The notes beneath the pieces are model-generated. The model worked only from the letters and a program-made list of their open reading frames with translations, was not told where the DNA came from and made no database searches. This document shows, one piece after another, positions 26,791 to 36,659 of a DNA stretch of 64,000 nt; the first letter of the stretch is position 1; the number at the start of each line of letters is the position of its first letter. Source of the stretch: Paenibacillus_AR mesotrionivorans (lineage in GTDB: Bacteria > Bacillota > Bacilli > Paenibacillales > NBRC-103111); the NCBI RefSeq assembly GCF_046098205.1, contig NZ_JBJURJ010000003.1, positions 186,001 to 250,000 on the forward strand, written 5' to 3'. Both the position numbers and the translations under genes were made by a program.

Positions 26791-27347
26791 TTATAAAGTT
26801 ATGGAAATTATAAATAATAGTAGTAAAAGAGCTGATGCGATACCTGTGCACTTAACTCCAATATTAAAGTATTTGCTTTTCTTATCATTTTGTTCCGTAT
26901 TAATGGCAACCGTCTCTTTATAGTAATTCAATATTTTGTAAGCAATTGCATCTTCTTCCGACTGCGCTCTACCCTCCGTAAAATTCTTCATATCTAAACG
27001 GGCATATGTTTTACTAATAATAACGTGAGTGAAACAATAAAATGCAATTGACAATAAGATCACAGGAGCTAAATAAAATATTCCAAATAAAAGGGCATAG
27101 AGGGTAAAGCGATTTTGAGATCATTTGTAAGCTTAGATATATCTACGTTCTTAGTAGCAAATGTAAGCATAACACCTATAAAGGCAACATAAATCCCTGA
27201 CCGAGTTTCAAACGTCTTCTTCGATCAACCTCATATTCATATTCCTTTTGAGCAATGCTTAACATAGTTTTTGCCGCGGGATATTTGTTTTTTTTCCATC
27301 AAAACTTGTTGATCATTTACTCCCTGATCTTTATTGTCCTGTCCCAT
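26791..27347 (-). pseudogene. Broken three-helix membrane protein
   Basis: The reading starts at an ATG (27347) with CGGGAGGAATGGC upstream and encodes MGQDNKDQGVNDQQ. It then needs three single-base frame changes (around 27290 in an A-run, 27215 and 27100) to read through to the intact 90-codon end. The joined product would be about 180 residues with hydrophobic segments near IYVAFIGVMLTFA, FGIFYLAPVILLSIAFYCF and GIASALLLLLFIISI and a charged middle, loosely like SLATT-type membrane effectors (inference). Frame breaks may be real decay or sequencing error. Confidence 0.55.
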
Positions 27348-27402
27348 GCCATTCCTCCCGCTAAAAATTTCACAGGATACATCTTAATTAGCTAGATTGG
27401 AA

Positions 27403-27498
27403 TTAATTAAATGTGTACATACCTCCGCCTGGGCCTGTGTAAAGTCCACCGCCGGGACCTGTGTACATATTTCGAACCCAAAGCTTTGCATTGCCCAT
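27403..27498 (-). CDS. Gly-rich YTGPGGG-repeat peptide
   Basis: A 31-residue peptide: MGNAKLWVRN followed by two YTGPGGG units and ending MYTFN. GATGGAGGGG lies six bases before the ATG at 27498, so translation is likely. It is upstream of, and on the same strand as, the broken membrane protein and the acidic protein. I know similar short YTGPGGG proteins only as uncharacterised products in Bacillaceae; no function can be claimed. It could be a secreted or interaction peptide. Confidence 0.6.
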   Translation of the reverse strand: MGNAKLWVRNMYTGPGGGLYTGPGGGMYTFN

Positions 27499-28329
27499 TT
27501 TTAACCCCTCCATCTACAATTTTGTGTGGGTCCAATAATCTAATATGTATTGATTTGAGATTATCTGTATTTTTGCTTCTGTGTAGAACTACTGCAATCC
27601 TATTTTTCTGGTAAAATTATGCAATGCTCTAGATTAGTTTGACCTTCCATGGGGTGCTTTCTTATGAAAAATTTTCAAATACTGAGCTAATAATTTCAGT
27701 TTAATTTAAAAAAAGGAAATTTCTACATAAAAATTCTTTTGATCATATTGATGGTTGTATGAATAAATCAATACTGAAATATTATCCGAGAAACGACGTG
27801 GTACTTCTCTTAACCTTTGGAATATTCGGGAATATTAACATAGCGAAGCAATATCAGAAGCCAAGGAAGATACCCTCCCGGGCTTCGGAGCAGATTAAGA
27901 TCAAAAGAACCACCCCTTCGTTTTAATTGTCGAAAAAGCAACCTCGTAGTAAAAATATCCGCTGTAAACTAACCCTTTTGACCGTATCGGAAACATTCAA
28001 TGGGTTAGGATACTTGGTATGCCGCGGCACACATGTTGTCAAAACCACAGAAAACCTGGCCTTAAAGTCTTGGACCGTAAGCTGCTGAAACAGTCGAGGG
28101 AGAACCGGACAGTTTAAAGAACGGCCTCAAAGCAGCAAAAGGTCCAGAACGTACGTTCGTATTCAATACAGTGTGCCTTGAGGTTCCGGTGACAGTCAGG
28201 TGACAGAAGAGCCACAATAACTGTCACCTTAACCTGACTCCCTCAGAAGGATTCCGGCAACAAATTAATAAAAAGAATAAGTGACAAACTTAAAATTATT
28301 GTGTCACCATCATTGTGGCCTCTCTTTAG
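27499..28329. other. Gene-free, AT-rich gap
   Basis: About 830 bases without a supportable gene. Near 28190-28245 there is an imperfect inverted repeat, GGTGACAGTCAGGTGACAG against CTGTCACCTTAACCTGAC, possibly an old insertion-sequence boundary. Confidence 0.5.
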
Positions 28330-28790
28330 GATCTGTGCAGTACCGAAATCGTGGCCTACGAGATCAGTGGTCGCAATGACAACAACCTGGTCCTGGAAAC
28401 GTTTAAAACCGCATTTGAAGCGCAAAAAGACGCGACTGGACAACTAGCTGGATTGATCGTTCACAGCGACCAAGGCTTCCAGTACACGTCTCATGCCTAC
28501 CACGACATACTGCCTACGGTTGGCGCCCAAATCAGCATGTCCAGACGGGGCAATTGTTTAGACAATGCCGCCATGGAGAGCTTCTTCTCCCATCTGAAAA
28601 CAGAAGCGCTCTATCCCTGTGATATCCGTACTTTGGACGAGGCACAACGGAGAATAGAGGAATTTTTACATTTTTATAACCATGAACGAATCCAACGAAA
28701 AATGAAAAAGGCTGACACCGGTTGAGTTCCGGCGCCAGCTTACACAACCATGGGCTTTTTCTACTGTCCACAAAAATGGGGCTTGACCAG
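28330..28790 (+). pseudogene. IS3-family transposase remnant (OrfB C-terminal part)
   Basis: In frame from 28330 the product reads DLCSTEIVAYEISGRND, then HSDQGFQYTS (second catalytic Asp) and RGNCLDNAAMESFFSHLK (catalytic Glu) of the IS3/IS150 integrase core. The first Asp region is missing, and the frame breaks near 28715, after which LTPVEFRRQL continues in another frame. It is therefore a truncated, frameshifted remnant. It marks the left flank of the biosynthetic island. Confidence 0.8.
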
Positions 28791-28854
28791 CGCGGATACG
28801 CTGGTTTCTTAATTGTTTAAACTTTTCACTGTCCAGTATTCTGTCATTGGGTTG

Positions 28855-29868
28855 TTATATCAAGTTTCTCTCTAATCTTACCTTGATTTCTTTTAGTAAG
28901 CTAATCTCCTGTTTTTCAATATGCAGTAAATATTCAATCATTGCTTTGAGTGTAGCTTCACTTTTTTTTATTGTATACATGATTGCAAGACTTCTCAATT
29001 TTTCAGTGGATTTCTCAATATTATAATAATCTCTGATCAGTTCAGCCGATTCAATCAGATAGTTTTTTGATTCAAGAAACTTCAATCTTTGAGACATCAC
29101 TTTCTTATGTTCCATTAATGCATGATATCCTCTTATGTCAACTTTACCTATCCCATTTAATAATAGTTTCAAAGAATTTTGAAGAAATCGATATACATCC
29201 ACCCCGTATGTTGGTATATTTTCCACTTCATCAGATTTTTTTTCAGCTCCTAAACTGTTAATTCCATTTATATAGTCATTCATAAGTAAAACTATTCGTT
29301 CAATATCAACCCCAGGTTTGTATTTTATATCGGGAACACAAAATCGTTTGATTCCTTCTTTGTGGTTTATATTTAACGGAATATCAGAATAAAATGCACT
29401 CTCCAATTCGTTAAAAGTGCATGTAGTTTCACCATAAGTTTGATTCTTCCTGTATCCGACTATATAAAATATTTCATCAAGAGCATCATAACCGTATACC
29501 ATTACCTTATGATAGTAATGATTCAAACCTCCCATTCTTAAATTAGATAAATAAAACTCGTCTAGAGAGCACTCTACATAAAACTTATTATCAATACTCT
29601 CCATTAAATCCCGGATTATTTCCATGTTATTTCCATCAATTGTGGTATGTTTATTTAACCATGGATTAAAATCAACTTTTCCTTGGAAAAATTTTATTGA
29701 ATTCGTATTGTTTGTGATTAAATCAGAAGGATATGCTTTAAGCTGGATAAAGTTCGAATAAAACCAAGGGTATGTTTTTTCATTCATTAAGGTGATTGTA
29801 AGGTGATAGCTATACATCATTTGCACATTTATTGGAGGATTAATTATCTTTAACACATTCTTAGCCAT
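28855..29868 (-). CDS. BtrH-N-like protein, second copy (nucleophile missing)
   Basis: A 337-residue protein distantly like the BtrH N-terminal domain: the central NHYYHKVMVYGYD corresponds to the DHFIALYG histidine segment of the other copy, followed by a helical C-terminal half. The N-terminal Cys of BtrH (CIENQ in the copy at 44898) is not present; the matching place reads MYSYHLT. It may be a non-catalytic or altered acyl-acceptor protein. TTTTAGGGGGAATATA precedes the ATG. It is the last gene of the operon, 47 bases after a carrier protein. Assignment is by pattern and low in certainty. Confidence 0.5.
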   Translation of the reverse strand: MAKNVLKIINPPINVQMMYSYHLTITLMNEKTYPWFYSNFIQLKAYPSDLITNNTNSIKFFQGKVDFNPWLNKHTTIDGNNMEIIRDLMESIDNKFYVECSLDEFYLSNLRMGGLNHYYHKVMVYGYDALDEIFYIVGYRKNQTYGETTCTFNELESAFYSDIPLNINHKEGIKRFCVPDIKYKPGVDIERIVLLMNDYINGINSLGAEKKSDEVENIPTYGVDVYRFLQNSLKLLLNGIGKVDIRGYHALMEHKKVMSQRLKFLESKNYLIESAELIRDYYNIEKSTEKLRSLAIMYTIKKSEATLKAMIEYLLHIEKQEISLLKEIKVRLERNLI

Positions 29869-29915
29869 TATATTCCCCCTAAAATCTTACATATCCTTAC
29901 TAACAATCACACTGG

Positions 29916-30149
29916 CTATAAAAGACGTAAGCTTTTGGCTAAAACAAATAAGTCTTCTAATTTTATTATTTTTGAAAGATCCAAATCTTCGTCGCTAATT
30001 TCGATCCCGAGCTCTTCTTCTATTCTTACCATGATTTGAATAATTGTCAGTGAGTTAATCCCTAAATCAATAATTAAAGAACCACTATGCAACCTTTCCT
30101 TGCTGCAACCACTTATTTCTCCAACAATATCCATTATGGTTTGTTCCAT
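29916..30149 (-). CDS. Acyl carrier protein, copy A
   Basis: A 77-residue carrier protein with the phosphopantetheine site DLGINSLTI (Ser is the attachment residue) and the helical, acidic profile of ACPs. It holds an acyl or aminoacyl intermediate as a thioester. GAGAGGGGGAGCAAT precedes the ATG, and it overlaps the end of the ABC exporter gene by 16 bases. Its position between exporter and BtrH-like gene suggests a specialised ACP. Confidence 0.88.
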   Translation of the reverse strand: MEQTIMDIVGEISGCSKERLHSGSLIIDLGINSLTIIQIMVRIEEELGIEISDEDLDLSKIIKLEDLFVLAKSLRLL

Positions 30150-31921
30150 ATTGCTCCCCCTCTCTCACTCAAGTAAGATAAATGTTGTTCAGCAAACAAC
30201 TCATCATAAGCAGCACAATGACCGAGCAAATCCAGATGATGCGCCATTCCAGCAATCTTTCCACTTTCCAAGACCAGTACCCGATTAGCAATCAACACGG
30301 AAGACAAGCGGTGGGCAATAATCAATACTGTCTTGCTCCTACTCAACTTCTGTATAGAATCATGTATGAGTGCTTCAGATTCCTGATCAAGTGCAGACGT
30401 AGCTTCGTCCAACACAATCATTTCAGGCTGTTGCAGGAATACTCTGGCAATAGCCAGACGCTGTCTTTGTCCTCCGGACAACTTGACGCCTCTTTCTCCA
30501 ATGATTGTGTTATAGCCATCAGGAAGAGCATCAATGAAATTGCAAATACCGGCCAATTCACAAGCCTCTACAATCTCTTCATCCGTTGCACTCATTCTGG
30601 CCAACTTCAGATTCTCCCTAATACTGAGATTAAACAGAATACTATCTTGCATCACTACTCCAATGCTTCTGTGTAAAATCACTGGCGAACACTTACTGAT
30701 ATCCCGTGTATCGATTAAAATCCTACCCTTAGTACATGAAATCATATTTAGCAGCAGCTTTAAAATTGTTGTCTTACCTGCACCGCTCTTGCCGACGATA
30801 GCAATTGTTTCCCCCTGCTTGATTTCGAAGTTGATGTTCCTGAGCACATCGCCTAGATCATTGTTATATTGAAAAGAAACCTGCTCAAAGCGGATTCCAC
30901 CTGATAGCTTGGATCTACTTTGACCCTTGCCTACCTGCACTAGTTCTAACGCAATTAATTCGAATACACGTTCATATGAGGGCATATTTTCCTGCAATGC
31001 GATATTACGGTCATTCACTTTGTTGATACTGTTGCAGAACACATCGAAATATCGCATAAATACCAATAGAGTCCCAATCGTAAAGTGCCCCTGCATAATC
31101 AGTAAGCCTCCGATAAAGTACAAAGAGAATTTCATTAGAAATTTATCCTTGATTATTGGGATAACAAGGGCTTGCATGACCCAATAATAAACCCATTTGG
31201 CGTCGATCAGCGCTGTTTTATGAATGTAGCGAACGAAAGAGATATGCTCATGCTTCTCTAGATTTAGTGCCTTTACTTCCTTCCAGCCCGCCAGAGAGCT
31301 GCTTAGCCAGTTATCTCGTTCCCCGTTCACTTTTCTGCGTTGCTCGTTTAATGCCCGTTCGCCTTTACCAATAGCGCGGCCCATAAAAAAGGTGATGGGA
31401 ACGATGGCCATAGACATCAAAGCAAGCTGCCAATTCATCACGAAAAGTGCGATTCCTGTAACCATCATTGTTAAATAGGCAATGACCCAATCACTTGTCT
31501 GCAATTTGGCAAAATCATTAAGCTTCTCCACGTCTTCATCCAAACGAAGCTTTAGGTCACCAACTCCATAACGTTCATATGCTGCAAAATCCATTCGGCT
31601 GTATCGTCTCCATAACTCCAGCCGAATGTTAAAAGACATTCTGTTCAACAGCTTGTTAGACGAATAATTAGACAATGAGTCAAGCAGAAAGCCGATCAGA
31701 AACAAACCGGCATATCCGGCACATACGGGAATCAACATCATGATCCTCTTGTTTATCATGACATCATCCACCATAATTCGGAACAGCAATGGCGTTGCCA
31801 ACGAAATGAGCATGTTACATAGGTTTACTAGAGCCAACAGCCAGAAGAATTTTTTTAGTTTATAGGTAAATGGCATCAGCCTTCTAAATATTTGCAAGCG
31901 AGTATTGATGTTGTTTAACAT
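30134..31921 (-). CDS. ABC exporter, fused TMD-NBD, subunit 2
   Basis: A 595-residue half-transporter: six membrane segments (about residues 20-310) and a C-terminal ATPase with Walker A VGKSGAGKTT, signature LSGGQRQRLAIAR, Walker B MIVLDEATSALD and the IIAHRLS H-loop. Consensus catalytic residues are intact. It overlaps subunit 1 by seven bases and likely forms a heterodimer that exports the cluster product. Confidence 0.9.
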   Translation of the reverse strand: MLNNINTRLQIFRRLMPFTYKLKKFFWLLALVNLCNMLISLATPLLFRIMVDDVMINKRIMMLIPVCAGYAGLFLIGFLLDSLSNYSSNKLLNRMSFNIRLELWRRYSRMDFAAYERYGVGDLKLRLDEDVEKLNDFAKLQTSDWVIAYLTMMVTGIALFVMNWQLALMSMAIVPITFFMGRAIGKGERALNEQRRKVNGERDNWLSSSLAGWKEVKALNLEKHEHISFVRYIHKTALIDAKWVYYWVMQALVIPIIKDKFLMKFSLYFIGGLLIMQGHFTIGTLLVFMRYFDVFCNSINKVNDRNIALQENMPSYERVFELIALELVQVGKGQSRSKLSGGIRFEQVSFQYNNDLGDVLRNINFEIKQGETIAIVGKSGAGKTTILKLLLNMISCTKGRILIDTRDISKCSPVILHRSIGVVMQDSILFNLSIRENLKLARMSATDEEIVEACELAGICNFIDALPDGYNTIIGERGVKLSGGQRQRLAIARVFLQQPEMIVLDEATSALDQESEALIHDSIQKLSRSKTVLIIAHRLSSVLIANRVLVLESGKIAGMAHHLDLLGHCAAYDELFAEQHLSYLSERGGAIWNKP

Positions 31922-33684
31922 ACGACTCCTTCCTCGCGGCTTTTGTTTTCATTCTTGAACAGCTTTTGATAATAGGGGCAAGTCTCGAATAGCTTTGTAT
32001 GACTGTCATAGGAAACGATTCTGCCCTCATGTAAGACTGCTACCTTATCACAAATCATAATGCTGCTTAAGCGATGGGCTATGGTGATGCTTGTTCTGCC
32101 CTGGCTTATTTGCTGCCAAGCCTCATGTATTATCTTTTCCGACTCGTTGTCCAAAGCAGAGGTGGCTTCATCGAATATTAAGATTTTAGGATTTTTCAAG
32201 TAGATTCTAGCAATCGATAACCGCTGCTTCTGACCACCGGATAGCTCAATGCCCTCCTTCCCAATGACAGTATCGAGACCGTCAGGAAGCTGCCGAATAA
32301 AGCCACCGATTGCCGCGTGGTCGCAAGCGGCCCAAAGCTCCTCATCTGAAGCGCGGGGATTGCCCAGCGACACGTTCATGCGGATGGTTCCCTCAAACAT
32401 CAGTACCTCCTGCTGAACTGCACCGATCTGTTTACGCAAAGATTTCAACGAGGTTTCTCCAATGTTCGTACCATCAATGGATATAACACCTTCCTTGGGT
32501 TCGTAAAAACCCAGGATCATATTGACCATCGTGGTTTTGCCGGAGCCGCTTGTTCCTACCACAGCGATATGCTCGCCTGGCCGGATATGCAGATGAATAT
32601 CGGAGAGAATTGGCTTCGTGTCGGAATAATGAAAGGATACATGAGAAAACCGGATTTCTCCACTATGGATGTTGAGAGAAGCGGTGCCAGGCCAAGCATC
32701 CTCTGTCTCAACCTGCAGGAAATCATGGATTCTCTTAATATTTCCGAGTCTATTATGCATATCCATATTATTCTCACTAAGAAACTTCAACTGTGAATTA
32801 GCTAGGCTAAAGTACTCCATCATCGCAATAAAAATACCAATTGTGATTTCCCCACGAACTGCAAGAAAACCAGAAAGTAGGTACATGCTGATCAATACGA
32901 TCAAATTAATCATTGAGATGAACTGAGACGCTTTCAAGTTAATGATCGAGGTTCTTATCTTGACATGAATCATTTCTTTGAAATACTTTACGAAATATAT
33001 CTCAGAACTTTTCTCTGCTGCCAGAAGCCGAATTTCCCGTAACCCTTTCAACGCCTCAAGAACCCAACTGATATAGCCACCATACACTTGCCTGTAAACA
33101 ATAGATTGTTTCCGTGTTTGTCTACCGAAATACCGAACAACAGCCAGCGTAAGGGGTAGAGATACTACCATAAGAGCGCCCATCTTCCAGTTGCTCAACC
33201 ATACAAATAATACATAGAATACCAACCGTAATGACCCGTTCACGAAGTGAATGATGTTGCGGACCAGTAAGTGCATACCATGATCCGCATCCTTAAACAT
33301 AAGTGTCATCAAGTCTCCCATTCTGGCACCTGACAGATAGGAGGCTCGGGCATGAATAGCATGCCTGTATACTTTGGACTTAATTTCAAAGGTGTACATA
33401 GACATTAAATAACTCCATATCGTGTACAGTACAACATATAGAATACAGGCAAACAATGCTGTGATAACGAAAATCAAGCTAATCCTCAGAAAAAAGGTCG
33501 TATTCCGGTAATAGACAACTTCGTCTATCATTAGGGCAAGGAAAATAGGCATGATGGATTCCAGCAATGTTTGGGTCAGCCACCCCAAGTAAAAAAGCAC
33601 GAAATTTCGCTTGAATTTCCTGGCGAATTGCCACAAAAAACGGATGCCTTCGAACAATGAAAATTGGTTATCTTCACCAGACAC
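31915..33684 (-). CDS. ABC exporter, fused TMD-NBD, subunit 1
   Basis: A half-transporter of about 589 residues: membrane domain, Walker A VGTSGSGKTT, signature LSGGQKQRLSIAR, Walker B ILIFDEATSALD and TIAHRLS. The start is placed at the GTG at 33684 because GGAAAGGAAAGAG lies seven bases before it; the TTG at 33720 lacks such a site. It overlaps the small membrane gene upstream by 11 bases. Confidence 0.88.
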   Translation of the reverse strand: MSGEDNQFSLFEGIRFLWQFARKFKRNFVLFYLGWLTQTLLESIMPIFLALMIDEVVYYRNTTFFLRISLIFVITALFACILYVVLYTIWSYLMSMYTFEIKSKVYRHAIHARASYLSGARMGDLMTLMFKDADHGMHLLVRNIIHFVNGSLRLVFYVLFVWLSNWKMGALMVVSLPLTLAVVRYFGRQTRKQSIVYRQVYGGYISWVLEALKGLREIRLLAAEKSSEIYFVKYFKEMIHVKIRTSIINLKASQFISMINLIVLISMYLLSGFLAVRGEITIGIFIAMMEYFSLANSQLKFLSENNMDMHNRLGNIKRIHDFLQVETEDAWPGTASLNIHSGEIRFSHVSFHYSDTKPILSDIHLHIRPGEHIAVVGTSGSGKTTMVNMILGFYEPKEGVISIDGTNIGETSLKSLRKQIGAVQQEVLMFEGTIRMNVSLGNPRASDEELWAACDHAAIGGFIRQLPDGLDTVIGKEGIELSGGQKQRLSIARIYLKNPKILIFDEATSALDNESEKIIHEAWQQISQGRTSITIAHRLSSIMICDKVAVLHEGRIVSYDSHTKLFETCPYYQKLFKNENKSREEGVVC

Positions 33685-34132
33685 TCGAACTCTTTCCTTT
33701 CCCGAGAACACGATCTGCAATAGTCGCGTTGCCTACTGCGATATCTACGCTAATTCCACTTTGTCCGATATTTTGAAGAAGTTTGTCCGATCGTACATTA
33801 TCCCTAATTCTAATAACCGTTCCTTCGTCCTTTACAATACATTCATAGTCCTGTGCCCTATACAACGTATCTTGCCTGTCGGTATACCAGTAAATCAAAG
33901 CGTTGTTATCCAAAGACTCATAGACACCATCAAGCACAACCTCAATATACGGTTCTCCTCTATTGTCCATTACCACTTCAGCAGAGAAGGTTCGATACAT
34001 ATCTGTATCGGTGGCCGTTAATAGGTACAGAAGCGAAATGAAGCCAATTGCAATTACCGATAATATGGCTACAGGCGTTTTTACAGTTAAAAGCATATAG
34101 ATTCGGACCCAGGAACGGCTTCGTCGTTTCAC
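33674..34132 (-). CDS. Single-pass membrane protein, possible exporter accessory
   Basis: 152 residues: a basic N-terminus, one membrane helix (TPVAILSVIAIGFISLLYLL) and a beta-rich outer domain of about 110 residues. I do not recognise a family. Its coupling to the ABC genes (11-base overlap) and outside domain suggest an accessory or adaptor, in the way of short membrane-fusion partners. Start is GTG at 34132 after AAGGAGAGTGTTAAC. Confidence 0.55.
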   Translation of the reverse strand: MKRRSRSWVRIYMLLTVKTPVAILSVIAIGFISLLYLLTATDTDMYRTFSAEVVMDNRGEPYIEVVLDGVYESLDNNALIYWYTDRQDTLYRAQDYECIVKDEGTVIRIRDNVRSDKLLQNIGQSGISVDIAVGNATIADRVLGKGKSSSVW

Positions 34133-34153
34133 GTTAACACTCTCCTTGCATGA

Positions 34154-35479
34154 TCATCTCTCCATAACAAAAGAGATGGCATGCCCCATTGCAATCAATG
34201 GTTTGTTGTTTACATTGTAAATAAGGCTAGAATATTTAGATTCTCCAACAAAATTAAACAAAATGATATTCCAGATGCTACATAAATAAATGTAGGAAGA
34301 CCCCCTTTGGTATTCGATCGAATACGGAGTCTTATCGATTCGGGGATAGATGTATGGCCCTCGTGAGAAATCCACTCCTTGTTTAGTTTTGGAAAGATAT
34401 ACTTTTTTATAAAGCTTCATCTCATCAGCATCAATGATATGCAGTTGATTCGGATACACCGATACTGCCAGCAACTTTTGTCCGTCGTAATCAAAAGGTT
34501 TATGGGAGGGAATTCTAATGAAATCATCATCAGTATAAAAACCAAGGGAAGCAACTTCAGAATCAATTCTTATTTTTTCGATTCTTGCTGTGCCAAAGCA
34601 GCAATTATCCGTGTTGTTCGTGCACAGATTATGCATGGAGACATAACAAATACCGGGGGCGGACAGATCATACTCAATATGTGCAGGTCCATCTTTGAGA
34701 TGGTGAACATGATACTGTTTTTTTTCTAAATTATATACTATAAATTGGGAATCACAAAGACCATTTTCCAATGTTTTTAACAAATAATCATCATTTGTTT
34801 CCTCCCCTTGTTTAGGGAAGCGGTGCACTGGGTCCTGTGCCATCTCAATAATAATCAAATTCTTCCCATCAGGTGTAATAGATGTATAATGAACATCATC
34901 GGGTCCATCGATCGTATCTATTATCTCAAACGAATCGGCTTCCAGACTGTATCTTCCAATCTCTAGCCGAACCGGCAAGTTTCTATTCTCAATATGCCGG
35001 AAGCCCTCCTCCATCTCCCATCTTGTAAAATATAAATTGTTATTATAAATATCATTTGTAGCAGAATACACTTTTACCGGATCTCCTTCAATGTCTTCAC
35101 CAATGAGGCTCCAAGAGTCATCTACTATACTCAGACATAATATGAAGGTCCCATAATTTGAGCTTACGTATAGTTTTCCGTTATCATATTGTGCAGAATG
35201 CCCCAAAAGGATTGTTTGTAGGTAATTTTCAAAATTTTTGTTCCAAGGAACTCCTGCAATATCATCCTTTTGAATTTTGTTAATCAAGTAATTCTTCATT
35301 TCCTCCGTATCAATATCCCAGCATATTATTGTTTTGCTCTTGAAATCGACCAGATAATAATATTGTTTTCCGTCCGTTCCATAGGCAGGGATGAATATGC
35401 TCCGGTCGCACTCAGGAGGGACATTCATATGATCAGGAAAATGATATTTTTCCTTCTTCACTTTAATGAGTTCCTTCAT
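34154..35479 (-). CDS. Beta-propeller-like protein of unknown function
   Basis: About 441 residues with repeated YYLVDFKSKTIICWD, KLYVSSNYGTFILCL and QLHIIDADEMKLY-type strands, suggesting a beta-propeller as in YncE/lactonase-type folds (inference). No signal peptide is seen. The start at 35479 lies within the upstream gene (17-base overlap), with AAAGGA 12 bases before. It could be a cytosolic enzyme or a scaffold. No known family recognised. Confidence 0.5.
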   Translation of the reverse strand: MKELIKVKKEKYHFPDHMNVPPECDRSIFIPAYGTDGKQYYYLVDFKSKTIICWDIDTEEMKNYLINKIQKDDIAGVPWNKNFENYLQTILLGHSAQYDNGKLYVSSNYGTFILCLSIVDDSWSLIGEDIEGDPVKVYSATNDIYNNNLYFTRWEMEEGFRHIENRNLPVRLEIGRYSLEADSFEIIDTIDGPDDVHYTSITPDGKNLIIIEMAQDPVHRFPKQGEETNDDYLLKTLENGLCDSQFIVYNLEKKQYHVHHLKDGPAHIEYDLSAPGICYVSMHNLCTNNTDNCCFGTARIEKIRIDSEVASLGFYTDDDFIRIPSHKPFDYDGQKLLAVSVYPNQLHIIDADEMKLYKKVYLSKTKQGVDFSRGPYIYPRIDKTPYSIEYQRGSSYIYLCSIWNIILFNFVGESKYSSLIYNVNNKPLIAMGHAISFVMER

Positions 35480-36644
35480 ATTTCGGGTTTGTCCTTTCAT
35501 TTATACGAAATGCGACAGCATCAAATTCAAAAAGAAGATCATCACGGCAAACATGTCCCTTTACTAGTGACGCCGGGAACTCGCCCAAACAAAGTTCCTT
35601 CAAAACAGCCTGATAATATGAGTAGTGATGAGGCTTCTTAAAAAAACATGTAGACAATGCAATATTTTCAAAGCTCATATTGAATTGATTTAATATAGCT
35701 AATACATTCAGCATTGTTTTTTTAATTTGATTATATGGATCGTTGACAAATACAGTTTTTCCTGCTTCGTTTATACTTGCCGTTCCCGAGATTTGAAGTT
35801 CTGTCCAGTCGTGGCTGCATATAGAAATGGCTCTAGCAAAAGTAGGTTTGTATAGATAGGAATTACCTTCCGCTTCATTCTGGTTTTGATTAAACACTCT
35901 TTTGACAGAAATACTAGCCGCGCTTTTGTCAATGCAAACCAAATCTATCACGCTATTGTGTCTCTGTGAGGATCTTCCTTCAATACATGTACTAGCCGGC
36001 AACTGATCAGAATAAGCAGAGTAATCGATCCTCGCCTTGTCAAAGAAATCTCTTCTGGCCTCGTTTAGGACGATGTAATCTTGTTTGATATCATCAAGAT
36101 AAATCCATGTTCTCACAATATCACTAGATGAAAAGCGATATTGCTCCATGTACGAGTGACAAACTTCAAACATTCTTCTAAACTCACTATATCTGTCTGA
36201 TAAAAGAGCAGACTCCGAAATATTGATAAGATACAAATAATTTACATCTCCAAAACTCAAAAATGTCCCTGTGCTGTCTCCCTCGATGTCTTTAATGTAC
36301 TTTATATGTATTTGGGACTTATGCTGCTTCACCCCGTAAACTGTAATGCTTGATAGAGGAGAATCTGTAATCGGCATCCCGTCAATATATGATACCGGAG
36401 CCACTTCAGCTCCTCGGGACCATGCTGCTCTTGCATGCAATAGGCTTTCTTTAACGGCTAATCTGCCAAAAACTTTTTCATATACGATTTGTAACTGGAG
36501 TTCTTCTATATAATCATACAAATAGCGATAAAGATGAATCGTCTCTTCCAATGAATGAACTTGATTGAGATCCAAAGTGATGTAATATCGTATATGTGTT
36601 TCCGCTTGATATTCCTTAACCGTCAACTCTTGTAAGAGGATCAT
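35463..36644 (-). CDS. RidA/chorismatase-fold protein
   Basis: A 393-residue protein like the chorismatase (FkbO/Hyg5) and RidA (YjgF) superfamily: RTWIYLDDIKQDYIVLNEARRDFF and PASTCIEGRSSQ resemble the family's central segment, and the C-terminal part is a second RidA-like lobe. Chorismatases hydrolyse chorismate; RidA proteins hydrolyse imines. Family members of 330-390 residues are usually chorismatase-like. GAAAGGGG lies nine bases upstream of the ATG. Confidence 0.6.
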   Translation of the reverse strand: MILLQELTVKEYQAETHIRYYITLDLNQVHSLEETIHLYRYLYDYIEELQLQIVYEKVFGRLAVKESLLHARAAWSRGAEVAPVSYIDGMPITDSPLSSITVYGVKQHKSQIHIKYIKDIEGDSTGTFLSFGDVNYLYLINISESALLSDRYSEFRRMFEVCHSYMEQYRFSSSDIVRTWIYLDDIKQDYIVLNEARRDFFDKARIDYSAYSDQLPASTCIEGRSSQRHNSVIDLVCIDKSAASISVKRVFNQNQNEAEGNSYLYKPTFARAISICSHDWTELQISGTASINEAGKTVFVNDPYNQIKKTMLNVLAILNQFNMSFENIALSTCFFKKPHHYSYYQAVLKELCLGEFPASLVKGHVCRDDLLFEFDAVAFRINERTNPKYEGTH

Positions 36645-36659
36645 TTACATAAACCCCTT

